Origin: Streptomyces sp. NBC_01142
GTDB lineage: Bacteria; Actinomycetota; Actinomycetes; Streptomycetales; Streptomycetaceae
Assembly: GCF_026341125.1 (NCBI RefSeq)
Contig: NZ_JAPEOR010000002.1
Coordinates: 1,178,001 to 1,242,000, forward strand
Length of the DNA stretch: 64,000 bases
Direction of reading: 5' to 3'
Shown: in pieces, positions 1 to 8,526 of the stretch
How the letters are laid out: each line of letters begins with the position of its first letter
Numbering within the stretch: the first letter of the stretch is position 1
Notes under the pieces: model-generated
Told to the model about the DNA's origin: nothing
Seen by the model: the letters and a program-made list of their open reading frames with translations, nothing else
Databases searched by the model: none
Translations under genes and position numbers: made by a program

Positions 1-1063
1 ATGTCCAGCCCCAGCCCGCCGCGATGGCCGCGCCGCCGAGCCAGGCGCCGCCCGCGTTGGCGAGGTTGAAGGCCGAGTGGTTGGAGGCGGAGGCGAGGGT
101 GGGGGCGTCCTGCGCCTTGTTCATGACCAGCATCTGCAGCGGTGTGGTGGTCATGAAGCCGACCGCGCCCAGGACCACGACCGTGACGAGGGCCAGCCAC
201 GGGATGTGCACGGTGAAGCGGAAGGCGACCAGCACCAGCGCGAGGGCGGCGAGCGAGCCGTACAGCGTGGGGCGCAGCGCCCGGTCGGTCAGGGGTCCGG
301 CCGCCAGTGCGCCCAGTGTCATGCCGATGCCGAAGAGGGCGAGGACCAGAGTCACCGAGGGCTCGCCGAAGCCCATGACCTCGGTCGTCATGGAGGCGAG
401 GTAGGAGTACACCGCAAAGACTCCGGCGAAGCCGAAGACCGCGGTGAGCAGTCCGAGCAGCACCTGCCGGCCGGCCAGCGCGCGCAGCTCGCGTCCCACG
501 CTCTGGTGCGCGTCGACGGGTACGTACGGAATGAGCCGGGCGAGCGCGGCCATCGCGACCAGTCCGATGACGGTGACGACGAGGAAGGTGGCCCGCCAGC
601 CGAGGTGCTGGCCGAGCAGGGTCGCGGCCGGTACGCCGATGATGTTGGCGACCGTGAGGCCGAGGAACATCGTCGCCACGGCTCGTGCCTGCCGCCCGTC
701 CGCGACCAGCCGCGCCGCGACGACCGCGCCGACGCCGAAGAAGGCACCGTGCGGCAGCCCGGCGAGCACCCGGCCGGCGATCAGCCAGCCGAAGCCGGGG
801 GCGAGCGCGGAGGCGAGGTTGCCGACGACGAAGAGCGCCATCAGGAGCAGGAGCATCCGCTTGCGCGGGATACGGGAGCCGAGGGCGGTGAGCAGCGGGG
901 CGCCGATGACGACGCCGATCGCATAGGCCGAGACCAGATGTCCGGCGGTGGGGACGGAGGTGCCGAGGTCGTCGGCGACGTTGGGCAGCAGGCCCATCAT
1001 CACGAACTCGGTGGTGCCGATGCCGAAGGCGGACACGGCGAGCGCGAGCAGCGCGAGGGGCAT
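1..1063 (-). CDS. MFS efflux transporter, DHA1 family (C-terminus cut by window edge)
   Basis: Reading the minus strand from the ATG at 1063 gives an uninterrupted frame to the window edge, so about 354 residues are visible and the C-terminus is missing. The N-terminus (MPLALLALAVSAFGIGTTEF) and the following segment with many hydrophobic helices are typical of AraJ/Cmx-like drug and sugar efflux proteins of the major facilitator superfamily; a basic loop with GSRIPRKR follows helix 2-3 as in the family. The ribosome binding site is an AAAGG about 6 bases before the start. The substrate cannot be told from sequence. Upstream of the start an imperfect inverted repeat (CGAAG with 8-9 bases to CTTCG, about 1077-1097) could be an operator, but no adjacent regulator is visible. 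Inner-membrane protein with probably 12 helices. Confidence 0.85.
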   Translation of the reverse strand, partial: MPLALLALAVSAFGIGTTEFVMMGLLPNVADDLGTSVPTAGHLVSAYAIGVVIGAPLLTALGSRIPRKRMLLLLMALFVVGNLASALAPGFGWLIAGRVLAGLPHGAFFGVGAVVAARLVADGRQARAVATMFLGLTVANIIGVPAATLLGQHLGWRATFLVVTVIGLVAMAALARLIPYVPVDAHQSVGRELRALAGRQVLLGLLTAVFGFAGVFAVYSYLASMTTEVMGFGEPSVTLVLALFGIGMTLGALAAGPLTDRALRPTLYGSLAALALVLVAFRFTVHIPWLALVTVVVLGAVGFMTTTPLQMLVMNKAQDAPTLASASNHSAFNLANAGGAWLGGAAIAAGWGWT

Positions 1064-1348
1064 GGAGTGCCTTTCCGAAGTTAGTTCTCCTTCGAAACAA
1101 ATGCTCGCACGCCGAATGTTCCCGCGGATGAACGGGTGGTTGCCGTCACATCACTGGGGCTCCACCCCCGACGCACGGGGCCGGCCCGAGGCGCGCCCGT
1201 CCGGCAATCGAGGACAACGCCCGCAGAGTGCTCCGGGACTGGGGGCCTGCCCCTCGGTCCGGAGGCAAGGTCGCGTCTCCGGGGAAGATCACCTCGGCCC
1301 GGGGAAGATCGCCTCGGCCCGGGGAAGGTCACCTCGGCCCGGGGAAGA
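1064..1348. other. Intergenic region with tandem repeat and MFS promoter
   Basis: No convincing gene is visible here. The segment holds the upstream region of the minus-strand transporter and, at its left-to-right end, the tandem 20-bp repeat at 1281-1360 described separately. Confidence 0.5.
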
Positions 1349-1360
1349 TCACATCCTGAT
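1281..1360. repeat. 20-bp tandem repeat, about 3.5 copies
   Basis: The unit GGGGAAGATCACCTCGGCCC is repeated at 1281-1300, 1301-1320 and 1321-1340 with single-base changes, and a fourth truncated copy starts at 1341. The last copy runs into the 3' end of the endonuclease/exonuclease/phosphatase gene, so the stop codon of that gene lies inside the repeat. Confidence 0.9.
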
Positions 1361-2374
1361 GCGTGCCGCGATCGGGAGGTGGTCGCTGTCCGTCCGCGGC
1401 AGCGTCCAGGAGGAGGCCGGCTCGACGCCCCTGACCATGATCTGGTCGATACGGGCCATCGGGAACGCCGCGGGCCAGCTGAAGCCGAAGCCGTCACCCG
1501 CCGCACCCTGGGTGGAGCGCATCTGGGAGGTGACGGCGTTCAGCGAGCGGTCGTTCATCGTGCCGTTGAGGTCGCCGAGCAGGACGACCTTGCGAACCGG
1601 CTCGCGGGCGATCGCCTCGCCCAGTGCGTCCGCGCTGTTGTCGCGCTGATTGGCGGTGAAGCCGGCGTTGAGCTTGACGCGTACGGACGGCATGTGGGCG
1701 ACGTACACGGCGACTTCACCCTCGGGCGTGGTCACCGTGGAGCGCATGGCGCGCGTCCAGCCCATCCGGATGTCGACGGGCGCGATGTCGGTCATCGGGT
1801 ACTTGCTCCACAGCCCGACCGTGCCCTGCACCGAGTGGTACTTGTACGTCCCGGCCAGCGCCTGTTCGTACGTCGACACCTGACCGCCGGGCAGCTCCTG
1901 CAGCGCCAGTACGTCCGCGCCCGAGGCGACCACCTGCTCGGCCGTGCCCGCCGGGTCCGGGTTGTCGGCGTTGACGTTGTGCGTGGCGACGGTCAGATTG
2001 CCACCGGAGGAGTCCGACTTGCCGGTGAGCAGCCCGCCGAAGAGATTGAGCCAGACGATGAGCGGCAGCAGCACGGCGATCAGCGCGGTGGCCGAGCGCC
2101 GCAGCAGCGCCGCGACGAGGATCACCGGGACGAAGACGCCCAGCCAGGGCAGGAAGGTCTCGGTGAGGCTGCCCAAGTTGCCGATCCGGTTGGGGATCTG
2201 GGCGTGGAAGATCATCAGCAGTGCGACCAGTACGGCGAAGAGCGCGAGGGCGATGCCGCGCCGCCAGATGCCCGGGTCGCCGCGCCAGCGGTCGAGCAGG
2301 CCCCGGACCCCGGATCCGGTGCGCCGGTTCTCCGGGCCGCCGTTCCCGGTCTCCGTCATTTCCGCCTGCGCCAT
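1349..2374 (-). CDS. Membrane-anchored endonuclease/exonuclease/phosphatase (EEP) family protein
   Basis: The protein has 341 residues. About residues 35-110 contain three hydrophobic helices, and the rest is an EEP (DNase I-like) hydrolase domain. Visible family motifs are THNVNADN at the start of the domain, the metal-binding Glu in ALQEL, the GDLN motif (LLGDLNGT) and the C-terminal catalytic SDHLP. The family includes nucleases, sphingomyelinases and inositol-phosphate phosphatases; the membrane-anchored Streptomyces version has its catalytic domain most likely outside the cell, but its substrate is not known to me. The stop codon lies within a 20-bp tandem repeat. The gene stands alone. 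Confidence 0.85.
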   Translation of the reverse strand: MAQAEMTETGNGGPENRRTGSGVRGLLDRWRGDPGIWRRGIALALFAVLVALLMIFHAQIPNRIGNLGSLTETFLPWLGVFVPVILVAALLRRSATALIAVLLPLIVWLNLFGGLLTGKSDSSGGNLTVATHNVNADNPDPAGTAEQVVASGADVLALQELPGGQVSTYEQALAGTYKYHSVQGTVGLWSKYPMTDIAPVDIRMGWTRAMRSTVTTPEGEVAVYVAHMPSVRVKLNAGFTANQRDNSADALGEAIAREPVRKVVLLGDLNGTMNDRSLNAVTSQMRSTQGAAGDGFGFSWPAAFPMARIDQIMVRGVEPASSWTLPRTDSDHLPIAARIRM

Positions 2375-2604
2375 AGAACTGTCCTCACTGCCCTTGCTGT
2401 CACGCTGCCCTCGCCGTCGACCCTAGGCGATGACCGGTGGTTACTCCGCCGTCATGGGACGGCCGTTCTGCTTCGATGACGACGGGACGCCATGCAGGGT
2501 TCCTGGTATCGGGCCAGGTGGGGACGCTGTGACAGAACCCGCACACTTCGGGCGGTTCGGCGGGGCGGCGGGGCGTGGCCGGCCGACGCACGGTCAGCAG
2601 GCGG
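2375..2604. other. Intergenic region
   Basis: This 230-base gap between two minus-strand genes contains the promoter region of the EEP gene. Short direct repeats of CGGTCAG occur near 2591-2630. No gene is supported. Confidence 0.4.
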
Positions 2605-3279
2605 TCAGAGGACGGTCAGCGGGGCGCGCACGCCCTCCAGTACGGCGTCGACGATCCGCTCGGCGGCGCCCTCCCCCGGCGTGCCCTCCGGCCGCAGCAC
2701 CGTCCGTACGAGCATCGGGCCGACGAAAAGATCGTGCAGCAGGTCGAAGTCGACATCGGAACGGATCTCGCCGCTGTCTATGCCGCGCCGCAGCACTGCG
2801 TCCATCCGCTGCCGGCGCGGCAGTACCGCGGTGCGGTGGTACATGTCCCAGAGCTTGGGATAGCTCTGCATCTGCGCGAAGACGTTGTGCAGGAGGGCGG
2901 AGGAGCGCTTGGCGAGACCGCGCTGCCGCAGTGACTCGACGATCGCGACCAGATCGTCGCGGACGGAGGTGCCGGGGAGCGGCGGGTCCACCGGTTCCAT
3001 CGACCGGACCACGTCGAGGAGGAGCGCCTCCTTACCTTCCCAGCGGCGGTAGATGGTGGCCTTGCCGACGCCGGCGGTGCGGGCGATGCGTTCGATGGCG
3101 AGGTCCGGTATGGGTACCCCCTCCTCGAGCAGCTGCACCACCGCGGCGACGATCGACCGCTCGGCGGCCTCGCTGCGGGGCCTGCCGCGCCGCTGCGCCT
3201 TCTGCTGGTCCCTGCCCTCGTCCCTGCCCTGCTCTTTCGGGGGCACGTCCGCTCCGCCTCTCGCCGTCGCCGTCGCCAT
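2605..3279 (-). CDS. TetR family repressor, likely of the adjacent efflux pump
   Basis: The protein has 224 residues starting at MATATARGG. A long basic N-terminal tail (QRRGRPRSEAAE) precedes a TetR HTH at about residues 40-85 with the recognition segment GVGKATIYRRW. The C-terminal half is a TetR_C ligand domain. The start is chosen at 3279 because GGGGAGAG lies 10 bases upstream and overlaps the stop of the efflux gene 20 bases away, so the two genes form one operon. The perfect palindrome at 4923-4941, upstream of the operon, is its likely operator, giving negative autoregulation and drug-induced efflux. Confidence 0.9.
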   Translation of the reverse strand: MATATARGGADVPPKEQGRDEGRDQQKAQRRGRPRSEAAERSIVAAVVQLLEEGVPIPDLAIERIARTAGVGKATIYRRWEGKEALLLDVVRSMEPVDPPLPGTSVRDDLVAIVESLRQRGLAKRSSALLHNVFAQMQSYPKLWDMYHRTAVLPRRQRMDAVLRRGIDSGEIRSDVDFDLLHDLFVGPMLVRTVLRPEGTPGEGAAERIVDAVLEGVRAPLTVL

Positions 3280-3299
3280 CGCTGTTCGATTCTCTCCCC

Positions 3300-4898
3300 T
3301 CAGCGTTCGGCGCTGCTCGGCACCCGTTCGGAGTCCTCGACCTTCCGGTCCTGCTTGGGCCTCCCCGGCAGGAACAGCGCGACCACCACCGCGCCGAGCA
3401 GCGCGACGGCCGCGGCGCCGAGCGCCGTCAGTTGCATCGCATCGAGGAACGCCTCGCGCGCCGGGCCGACGAGCGCCCTGCCCGCCGGGCCGAGTCTCTC
3501 CGCGGCCGCCAGCGTCGCCTCGATCGACTCCCCCGCGGTCTCCCGGGCGGTCCCGGGGAGCCCCTCGAGATACCCCTCGATCTCTCTGCGGTACCGCGTG
3601 GACAGCAGCGAACCGAGGACAGCGACGCCCAGCGCCCCGCCGACCTGGCGGAAGGTGTTGCTGACCGCGGAGCCGGAACCGGCCTTCTCGCGGGGCAGCG
3701 CCTGCATCACGGCGACCGTCGCCGGCGTCGTGATGTTCGCCATTCCGGCGGCCTGGACGAAGAAGACCACCTCGATCACCCACAGTGGGGTGGAGGCGTC
3801 GAAGAGCGCGAAAGCGGCGAGGCCGCCCGTGGTCAGGAGCATCCCGGCCGTACAGACCGCGCGTACACCGAAGCGGTCGACGAAGTTGCGGGCGCGCGGC
3901 GCGAAGACCATCTGGGCCACGGCCAGCGGCATGATGAGCAGTCCGGCCTCGAGCGGGCTGTAGCCGCGTGCACTCTGCAGATAGAAAGCGGAGAAGAAGG
4001 TCACGCCCGTCACCGCGAAGAAGACCAGCGCGATGGCGGCGACGGCGGCGGAGAAGGCCGGCTCCTTGAAGTACGAGATGTCGATGGCCGGATGGTCGCT
4101 GCGCTTCTCGTGCAGGACGAAGCCGACGAGTACGGCGAGGCCGCCCGCCATCGGGAGCAGTACGGACGCCGCGGTGAAGTCGGCGAGTTCGCCGCCGCGG
4201 ATGATTCCGTACACCAGCAGGAGCAGGCCGACGACGGACAGAAGTACGCCGACGGGGTCGAGACGGCCCGGCTTCGGGTCCCTGGAGTCGGGGACCAGAA
4301 TCACCATCGCGATCAGCGTGACGATCACCACCGGGACGTTGACCAGGAAGATCGAGCCCCACCAGAAGTGCTCGAGGAGCAGTCCGCCGGTGATCGGGCC
4401 GATGGCGACGCCCACACCCACACCGCCCGTCCAGATGCCGATGGCCTTGGGCTGCTCCTCGCGCTCGAAGACGTTCATCAGTACGGCGAGGGTGGCGGGC
4501 ATCACGAAGGCCGAGCCGAAGCCCATCAGCGTGCGGTACGCGATGAGCTCGCCGGGCGAGGTCGAGAACGCGGCCAGTGCCGAGCCGACGCCGAAGACGA
4601 GGGTGCCGAAGAGCAGCACCTTCTTGCGGCCGATGCGGTCGCCGAGCAGGCCCGCGGTGAAGAGCAGCGCGGCGAAGATCAGCGTGTAGGCATTGATCGC
4701 CCACTCCAGCTCGCTCTGGGTGGCGCCGATGCCGTGGGGCGCGGGGGTGGCGATCGTCTTGACCGCCACACTCAGGATCGAGTTGTCCAGCACGGTCATG
4801 AGCAGGCTGAGCATCAGGACGGTGAGGATCGCCCAGCGGCGGCGGTGAACCGCTTCGGGAAGGCGGGGTGTGGCAGCTGCGCCGGACGGAGTCGACAT
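3300..4898 (-). CDS. MFS drug efflux transporter, DHA2 family (14 helices)
   Basis: The protein has 532 residues from [11 protein letters not shown]. It resembles EmrB/QacA proton-driven multidrug exporters: motif A appears as [16 protein letters not shown], the motif-C region as [16 protein letters not shown], and about 14 hydrophobic segments can be counted, followed by a charged cytoplasmic tail. The start at 4898 is preferred over more distal in-frame starts because GGGG stands 5 bases before it and the distal starts would lie in the operator/promoter. It is cotranscribed with the TetR gene that follows 20 bases downstream. The substrate is unknown. Confidence 0.88.
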   Translation of the reverse strand: MSTPSGAAATPRLPEAVHRRRWAILTVLMLSLLMTVLDNSILSVAVKTIATPAPHGIGATQSELEWAINAYTLIFAALLFTAGLLGDRIGRKKVLLFGTLVFGVGSALAAFSTSPGELIAYRTLMGFGSAFVMPATLAVLMNVFEREEQPKAIGIWTGGVGVGVAIGPITGGLLLEHFWWGSIFLVNVPVVIVTLIAMVILVPDSRDPKPGRLDPVGVLLSVVGLLLLVYGIIRGGELADFTAASVLLPMAGGLAVLVGFVLHEKRSDHPAIDISYFKEPAFSAAVAAIALVFFAVTGVTFFSAFYLQSARGYSPLEAGLLIMPLAVAQMVFAPRARNFVDRFGVRAVCTAGMLLTTGGLAAFALFDASTPLWVIEVVFFVQAAGMANITTPATVAVMQALPREKAGSGSAVSNTFRQVGGALGVAVLGSLLSTRYRREIEGYLEGLPGTARETAGESIEATLAAAERLGPAGRALVGPAREAFLDAMQLTALGAAAVALLGAVVVALFLPGRPKQDRKVEDSERVPSSAER

Positions 4899-4922
4899 GA
4901 TCCCCAGCCTGGTCATATTTCG

Positions 4923-4941
4923 ATACGAGACCGTCTCGTAT
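4923..4941. promoter_or_regulatory. TetR operator (perfect inverted repeat)
   Basis: ATACGAGACCGTCTCGTAT consists of two 9-bp perfect arms around one central base. It lies 24 bases upstream of the efflux gene start and next to TATA-rich hexamers (TATAGT and TATACG on the minus strand) that look like -10 elements. Its core closely resembles the palindrome at 31740-31756 in front of another TetR gene. Confidence 0.8.
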
Positions 4942-5059
4942 AGGAAAACTATACCGAACAGTCCGGTCCTCTTCCGCCCGGACGGCACGAGGTGCCACCA
5001 TGGAGGGGATCCGGGGACGCCGTCAGGGCGCCTCGAGATGACGAAGGAGCCGTTCAGCC

Positions 5060-5923
5060 ATGACGCTTCAGGCTGCCCAGAAGCCCTCCGACAGCAGCAA
5101 GGCGCTGTACGGCGGTGGCGCCGGAACCCGCCGTGTCACCGTCCACGACATCGCCGCCGCCAAGGAGCGCGGCGAGAAGTGGCCCATGCTCACCGCCTAC
5201 GACGCGATGATCGCGTCCGTCTTCGACGAGGCCGGCATCCCGGTCGTGCTCGTCGGCGATTCCATGGGCAACTGCCATCTCGGCTACGAGACCACCGTGC
5301 CCGTCACGATGGACGAGATGACGCTGCTCTCCGCCGCCGTCGTACGGGGCACCAAGCGCGCCCTCGTCGTCGGTGACCTCCCCTTCGGTTCGTACCAGGA
5401 AGGCCCCGTCCAGGCCCTGCGCAACGCCACCCGGCTGGTCAAGGACGCGGGCGTCGGCGCGGTCAAGCTGGAGGGCGGCGAGCGCTCGCTCGGCCAGACC
5501 GAGATGCTGGTCCAGGCCGGTATCCCGGTCATGTCGCACCTCGGTCTGACCCCCCAGTCCGTCAACACCATGGGCTACCGGGTGCAGGGCCGCGGCGACG
5601 AGGCCGCCCACCGGCTGATCCGTGACGCCAAGGCGGCGCAGGACGCGGGCGCGTTCGCCGTCGTCCTGGAACTCGTGCCGGCGGAGGTCGCCGCCGAGGT
5701 CACCCGCAGCCTGCACATCCCGACCATCGGCATCGGCGCCGGCCCCGACACGGACGCGCAGGTCCTCGTCTGGACCGACATGGCCGGGCTGACGGGCGGG
5801 AAGGTGCCGCGCTTCACCAAGCAGTACGCCAACCTCCGCCAGACGCTCGGCGACGCCGCCCGCGAGTTCGCCGAGGATGTCGTGGGCGGTGCGTTCCCGC
5901 AGGAGGAGCACACCTTCCACTGA
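5060..5923 (+). CDS. panB: 3-methyl-2-oxobutanoate hydroxymethyltransferase
   Basis: The 287-residue protein is a complete ketopantoate hydroxymethyltransferase, which transfers a hydroxymethyl group from 5,10-methylene-tetrahydrofolate to 2-oxoisovalerate in the first step of pantothenate synthesis. Clear signatures are [25 protein letters not shown] (metal/substrate Asp-Ser), [13 protein letters not shown] and [15 protein letters not shown]. An N-terminal tail of about 25 residues (KALYGGG) is usual for Streptomyces PanB. AAGGAG stands 11 bases before the ATG. The gene appears monocistronic, since a strong terminator follows. Confidence 0.97.
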   Translation: MTLQAAQKPSDSSKALYGGGAGTRRVTVHDIAAAKERGEKWPMLTAYDAMIASVFDEAGIPVVLVGDSMGNCHLGYETTVPVTMDEMTLLSAAVVRGTKRALVVGDLPFGSYQEGPVQALRNATRLVKDAGVGAVKLEGGERSLGQTEMLVQAGIPVMSHLGLTPQSVNTMGYRVQGRGDEAAHRLIRDAKAAQDAGAFAVVLELVPAEVAAEVTRSLHIPTIGIGAGPDTDAQVLVWTDMAGLTGGKVPRFTKQYANLRQTLGDAAREFAEDVVGGAFPQEEHTFH

Positions 5924-5972
5924 CCGCCCAGCGGTCCCTCGGCGACCACCCACCGACCATCTCCGGCACCAA

Positions 5973-6009
5973 CGACAGCCCGCCGACATCCCCCATCGGC
6001 GGGCTGTCG
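5973..6009 (+). terminator. Rho-independent-like terminator of panB
   Basis: A perfect 14-bp stem (CGACAGCCCGCCGA with its complement at 5996-6009) encloses a 9-base loop and is followed by CCTTTCCCC. It lies 50 bases after the panB stop. Confidence 0.85.
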
Positions 6010-6106
6010 GCCTTTCCCCGTCCCTCCGGCCCTCCGGCCCCGGGAAGGTCCGCGGCGTAACCTGGAACGTGGACTCGGGGCCCCTCGCTCCCCCGCCGGG
6101 AGGCGG

Positions 6107-6484
6107 ATGATCATGGCCGGGATCCTGTGCAGGAACTTCGACTCCGCTGACGAAACGCGCCCCTTCGAGGACGGCAAAGGCCGGCTCGACCTTCTCACCA
6201 CGGAACACGGGCCGGTAGGCCGTGCCGTCTTCGAGCCGGGCTGGCAGTGGTCCAAGCACGTCAAGCCCATCGCCGGCACCGACAGCTGCCAGGCCTCTCA
6301 TGTGGGCTACGTCGTCAGCGGCCGGATAAAGATCGTCATGGACGACGGCGAGGCCAGGGAGGCGGGGCCCGGCGACTTCATCGCCGTCGCTCCCGGCCAC
6401 GACGCATGGGTGCTGGGCGACGAGCCCTGCGTCACGCTCGACTGGGTCGGCTTCGGGGAGTACGCGACGCCCGCGAGCTCCTGA
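6107..6484 (+). CDS. Small cupin-domain protein
   Basis: The 125-residue protein is a single-domain cupin. The segment with GWQWSKHVKPIAGTDSCQ followed by HVGYVVSGRIKI, and later GPGDFIAVAPGHDAWVLG, gives the two cupin motifs, although only some of the usual metal-binding His residues are present. GGGAGG stands 5 bases before the first ATG; a second in-frame ATG follows two codons later. Cupins of this size act as sensors, isomerases or dioxygenases, and nothing in the context narrows that down. Confidence 0.75.
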   Translation: MIMAGILCRNFDSADETRPFEDGKGRLDLLTTEHGPVGRAVFEPGWQWSKHVKPIAGTDSCQASHVGYVVSGRIKIVMDDGEAREAGPGDFIAVAPGHDAWVLGDEPCVTLDWVGFGEYATPASS

Positions 6485-6681
6485 TCCGCCGAACCGACGG
6501 CCGGTACCGGCCCGCTGTACCCACCCGCGGCACCGACCGGCACCGACCGGCAGCGACCGGCACTGATCTGCCGCGCTGACCTGCCGTTTCCGCGGCGCCG
6601 ACGGACCTGTCGACAGCTTGTAGACGGACCTGTCGGCGGCTTGTCGGCGGCCTGTCGGTGAGTCCCGGCACCGTAGACGGC

Positions 6682-7686
6682 ATGACCCGAATCGACAAGA
6701 ACGCCGTCGAGGTACGAGGCCTCGTCAAGCACTACGGCGAGACCAAAGCGCTGGACGGCGTGGATGTGGATGTCCGCGAAGGCACCGTCCTGGGTGTGCT
6801 CGGACCCAACGGCGCCGGCAAGACCACTCTCGTACGCTGCCTGTCCACCCTGATCGTCCCGGACGCCGGCCGCGCCACGGTGGCCGGCTACGACGTGGTG
6901 AAGCAGCCCCGCCAGCTGCGCCGCACCATCGGCCTCACCGGCCAGTACGCCTCCGTCGACGAGAAGCTCTCCGGCTGGGAGAACCTCTACATGATCGGGC
7001 GGCTGCTCGACCTGTCCCGCAAGGACGCCCGCCGCCGTGCTGACGCGATGCTGGAGCGATTCTCGCTCACCGAGGCCGCGAAGAGGCCCGCGATGCAGTA
7101 CTCCGGCGGTATGCGGCGCCGGCTGGACCTGGCCGCCTCGTTGATCGGACAGCCGGCCGTGCTCTATCTGGACGAGCCGACGACGGGCCTCGATCCCCGG
7201 ACCCGTAACGAGGTCTGGGCCGAGGTGAAGCGCATGGTCGCGGAGGGCGCGACCGTACTGCTCACCACGCAGTACATGGAGGAGGCCGAGCAGCTGGCGA
7301 GCGAGCTCACGGTCATCGACCGGGGCCGCGTCATCGCCAACGGCAAGGTGGACGAACTGAAGGCGAAGGTCGGCGGCCGCACCCTGCAGATTCGGCCGAG
7401 CGATCCGGCGCAGCTGCCCGCGATGGCGGCGGCGGTCGCCGAGGCGGGTCTCGACGGCATCGCGGGCGCACGGGCCGAACCGGACGACGGAATGCTCTAT
7501 GTGCCGATTCTCAGCGACGAGCAACTGACGGCCGTGGTCGCACTGTTGGGCGGACGCGGCTTCGGCATCGCACACATCGGCACCCATCTGCCCAGCCTGG
7601 ACGAGGTGTTCCTGGCCATCACCGGCGAGAAGTCGTCCGCCGGCGACGCATTGACCGACACGATCCCCGAGGAGGTCGCGGCATGA
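6682..7686 (+). CDS. Daunorubicin-resistance-type ABC exporter, ATP-binding subunit
   Basis: The 334-residue protein has an ABC ATPase domain with Walker A GPNGAGKTT, Q-loop GLTGQYAS, signature YSGGMRRRLDLA, Walker B VLYLDEPT and the H-loop region where the usual His is replaced by Gln (LLTTQYMEEAEQL), which is common in DrrA-type proteins. The C-terminal extension with the LDEVFLAITG motif is also DrrA-like. The ATG at 6682 is chosen because the ABC domain begins right after it; a GTG eight codons upstream is possible. It overlaps its permease gene by four bases (ATGA), so the two subunits are translationally coupled. Probable role is export of a hydrophobic compound. Confidence 0.9.
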   Translation: MTRIDKNAVEVRGLVKHYGETKALDGVDVDVREGTVLGVLGPNGAGKTTLVRCLSTLIVPDAGRATVAGYDVVKQPRQLRRTIGLTGQYASVDEKLSGWENLYMIGRLLDLSRKDARRRADAMLERFSLTEAAKRPAMQYSGGMRRRLDLAASLIGQPAVLYLDEPTTGLDPRTRNEVWAEVKRMVAEGATVLLTTQYMEEAEQLASELTVIDRGRVIANGKVDELKAKVGGRTLQIRPSDPAQLPAMAAAVAEAGLDGIAGARAEPDDGMLYVPILSDEQLTAVVALLGGRGFGIAHIGTHLPSLDEVFLAITGEKSSAGDALTDTIPEEVAA

Positions 7687-8513
7687 GCGCGGCAACACTC
7701 TCCGCTCCCGCTTCCGCCGCCACTCCCGCCGGGGAGGGACGGATCGGGCTGCGGGCCAATCTGCGGCACATCGGCGCGCTGGTGCGGCGCAACACAATGC
7801 AGATCAAGAAGGACCCGGAGTCGATGCTCGACGTCGTGCTGATGCCGATCGTCTTCACTCTGCTGTTCGTGTACGTCTTCGGCGGCGCGATCTCCGGCAA
7901 GGGCAAGCAGGACCTCTATGTGAGCTATCTGGTCCCCGGCCTGATGGCGATGATGAGCATGAACATCGCCATGGCCGTCGGGACGGGCGTCAACGACGAC
8001 TTCAGGAAAGGCGTGATGGACCGGTTCCGGACGATGCCCATCGCCCGGTCGTCCGTCCTCATCGCGAAGGTCGTCGTCGAGATCGGCCGGATGGCGATCG
8101 CCATGACGATCCTGCTCGCCGTGGGCTTTCTGCTCGGGCTGGAGATCAAGACCTCTGTTCTCCATCTCTTCGCGGCGGCCGGGATCTCGCTGGTGTTCGG
8201 CGCATCGCTGATGTGGATCTTCATCCTGCTCGGGCTCGCCATGAAGACGGCGCAGGCCGTTCAGGGGACGGCGATGCTGATGCTGATGCCGCTGCAGTTC
8301 GGATCCTCGATCTTCACGCCGCCGTCGTCGATGCCGGACTGGCTGAAGACCTTCACCGACTTCAACCCGCTCTCCAATCTGGCGGACGCGGCGCGGAATC
8401 TGGTCAACGGCGGTCCGGTTGCCCACTCCGTGTGGATGACGCTCGGCTGGGCGGCGCTGATCACCCTTGTCACGGCACCGCTCGCGGTCGCCAAGTTCCG
8501 CAAGAAAAGCTGA
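7683..8513 (+). CDS. ABC-2 type exporter permease (DrrB-like)
   Basis: The 276-residue protein has about six transmembrane helices and the ABC-2 signature region; the segment from FVYVFGGAI to YVSYLVPGLM and the later FNPLSNLADAARNLV are typical of DrrB/NodJ permeases. GAGGAGG stands within the 3' end of the ATPase gene before the overlapping start. It forms the membrane channel for the preceding ATPase. It converges on the AfsR-like regulator, leaving 13 bases between the stop codons. Confidence 0.9.
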   Translation: MSAATLSAPASAATPAGEGRIGLRANLRHIGALVRRNTMQIKKDPESMLDVVLMPIVFTLLFVYVFGGAISGKGKQDLYVSYLVPGLMAMMSMNIAMAVGTGVNDDFRKGVMDRFRTMPIARSSVLIAKVVVEIGRMAIAMTILLAVGFLLGLEIKTSVLHLFAAAGISLVFGASLMWIFILLGLAMKTAQAVQGTAMLMLMPLQFGSSIFTPPSSMPDWLKTFTDFNPLSNLADAARNLVNGGPVAHSVWMTLGWAALITLVTAPLAVAKFRKKS

Positions 8514-8526
8514 ACCTGACGGAGGA

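Noticed and set aside
77..1084. Long open frames antisense to the transporters and other GC-rich genes
   Set aside because: They are shadows caused by high GC content; composition (Arg/Gly/Ala/Pro-rich, no domains) and lack of ribosome binding sites speak against them.
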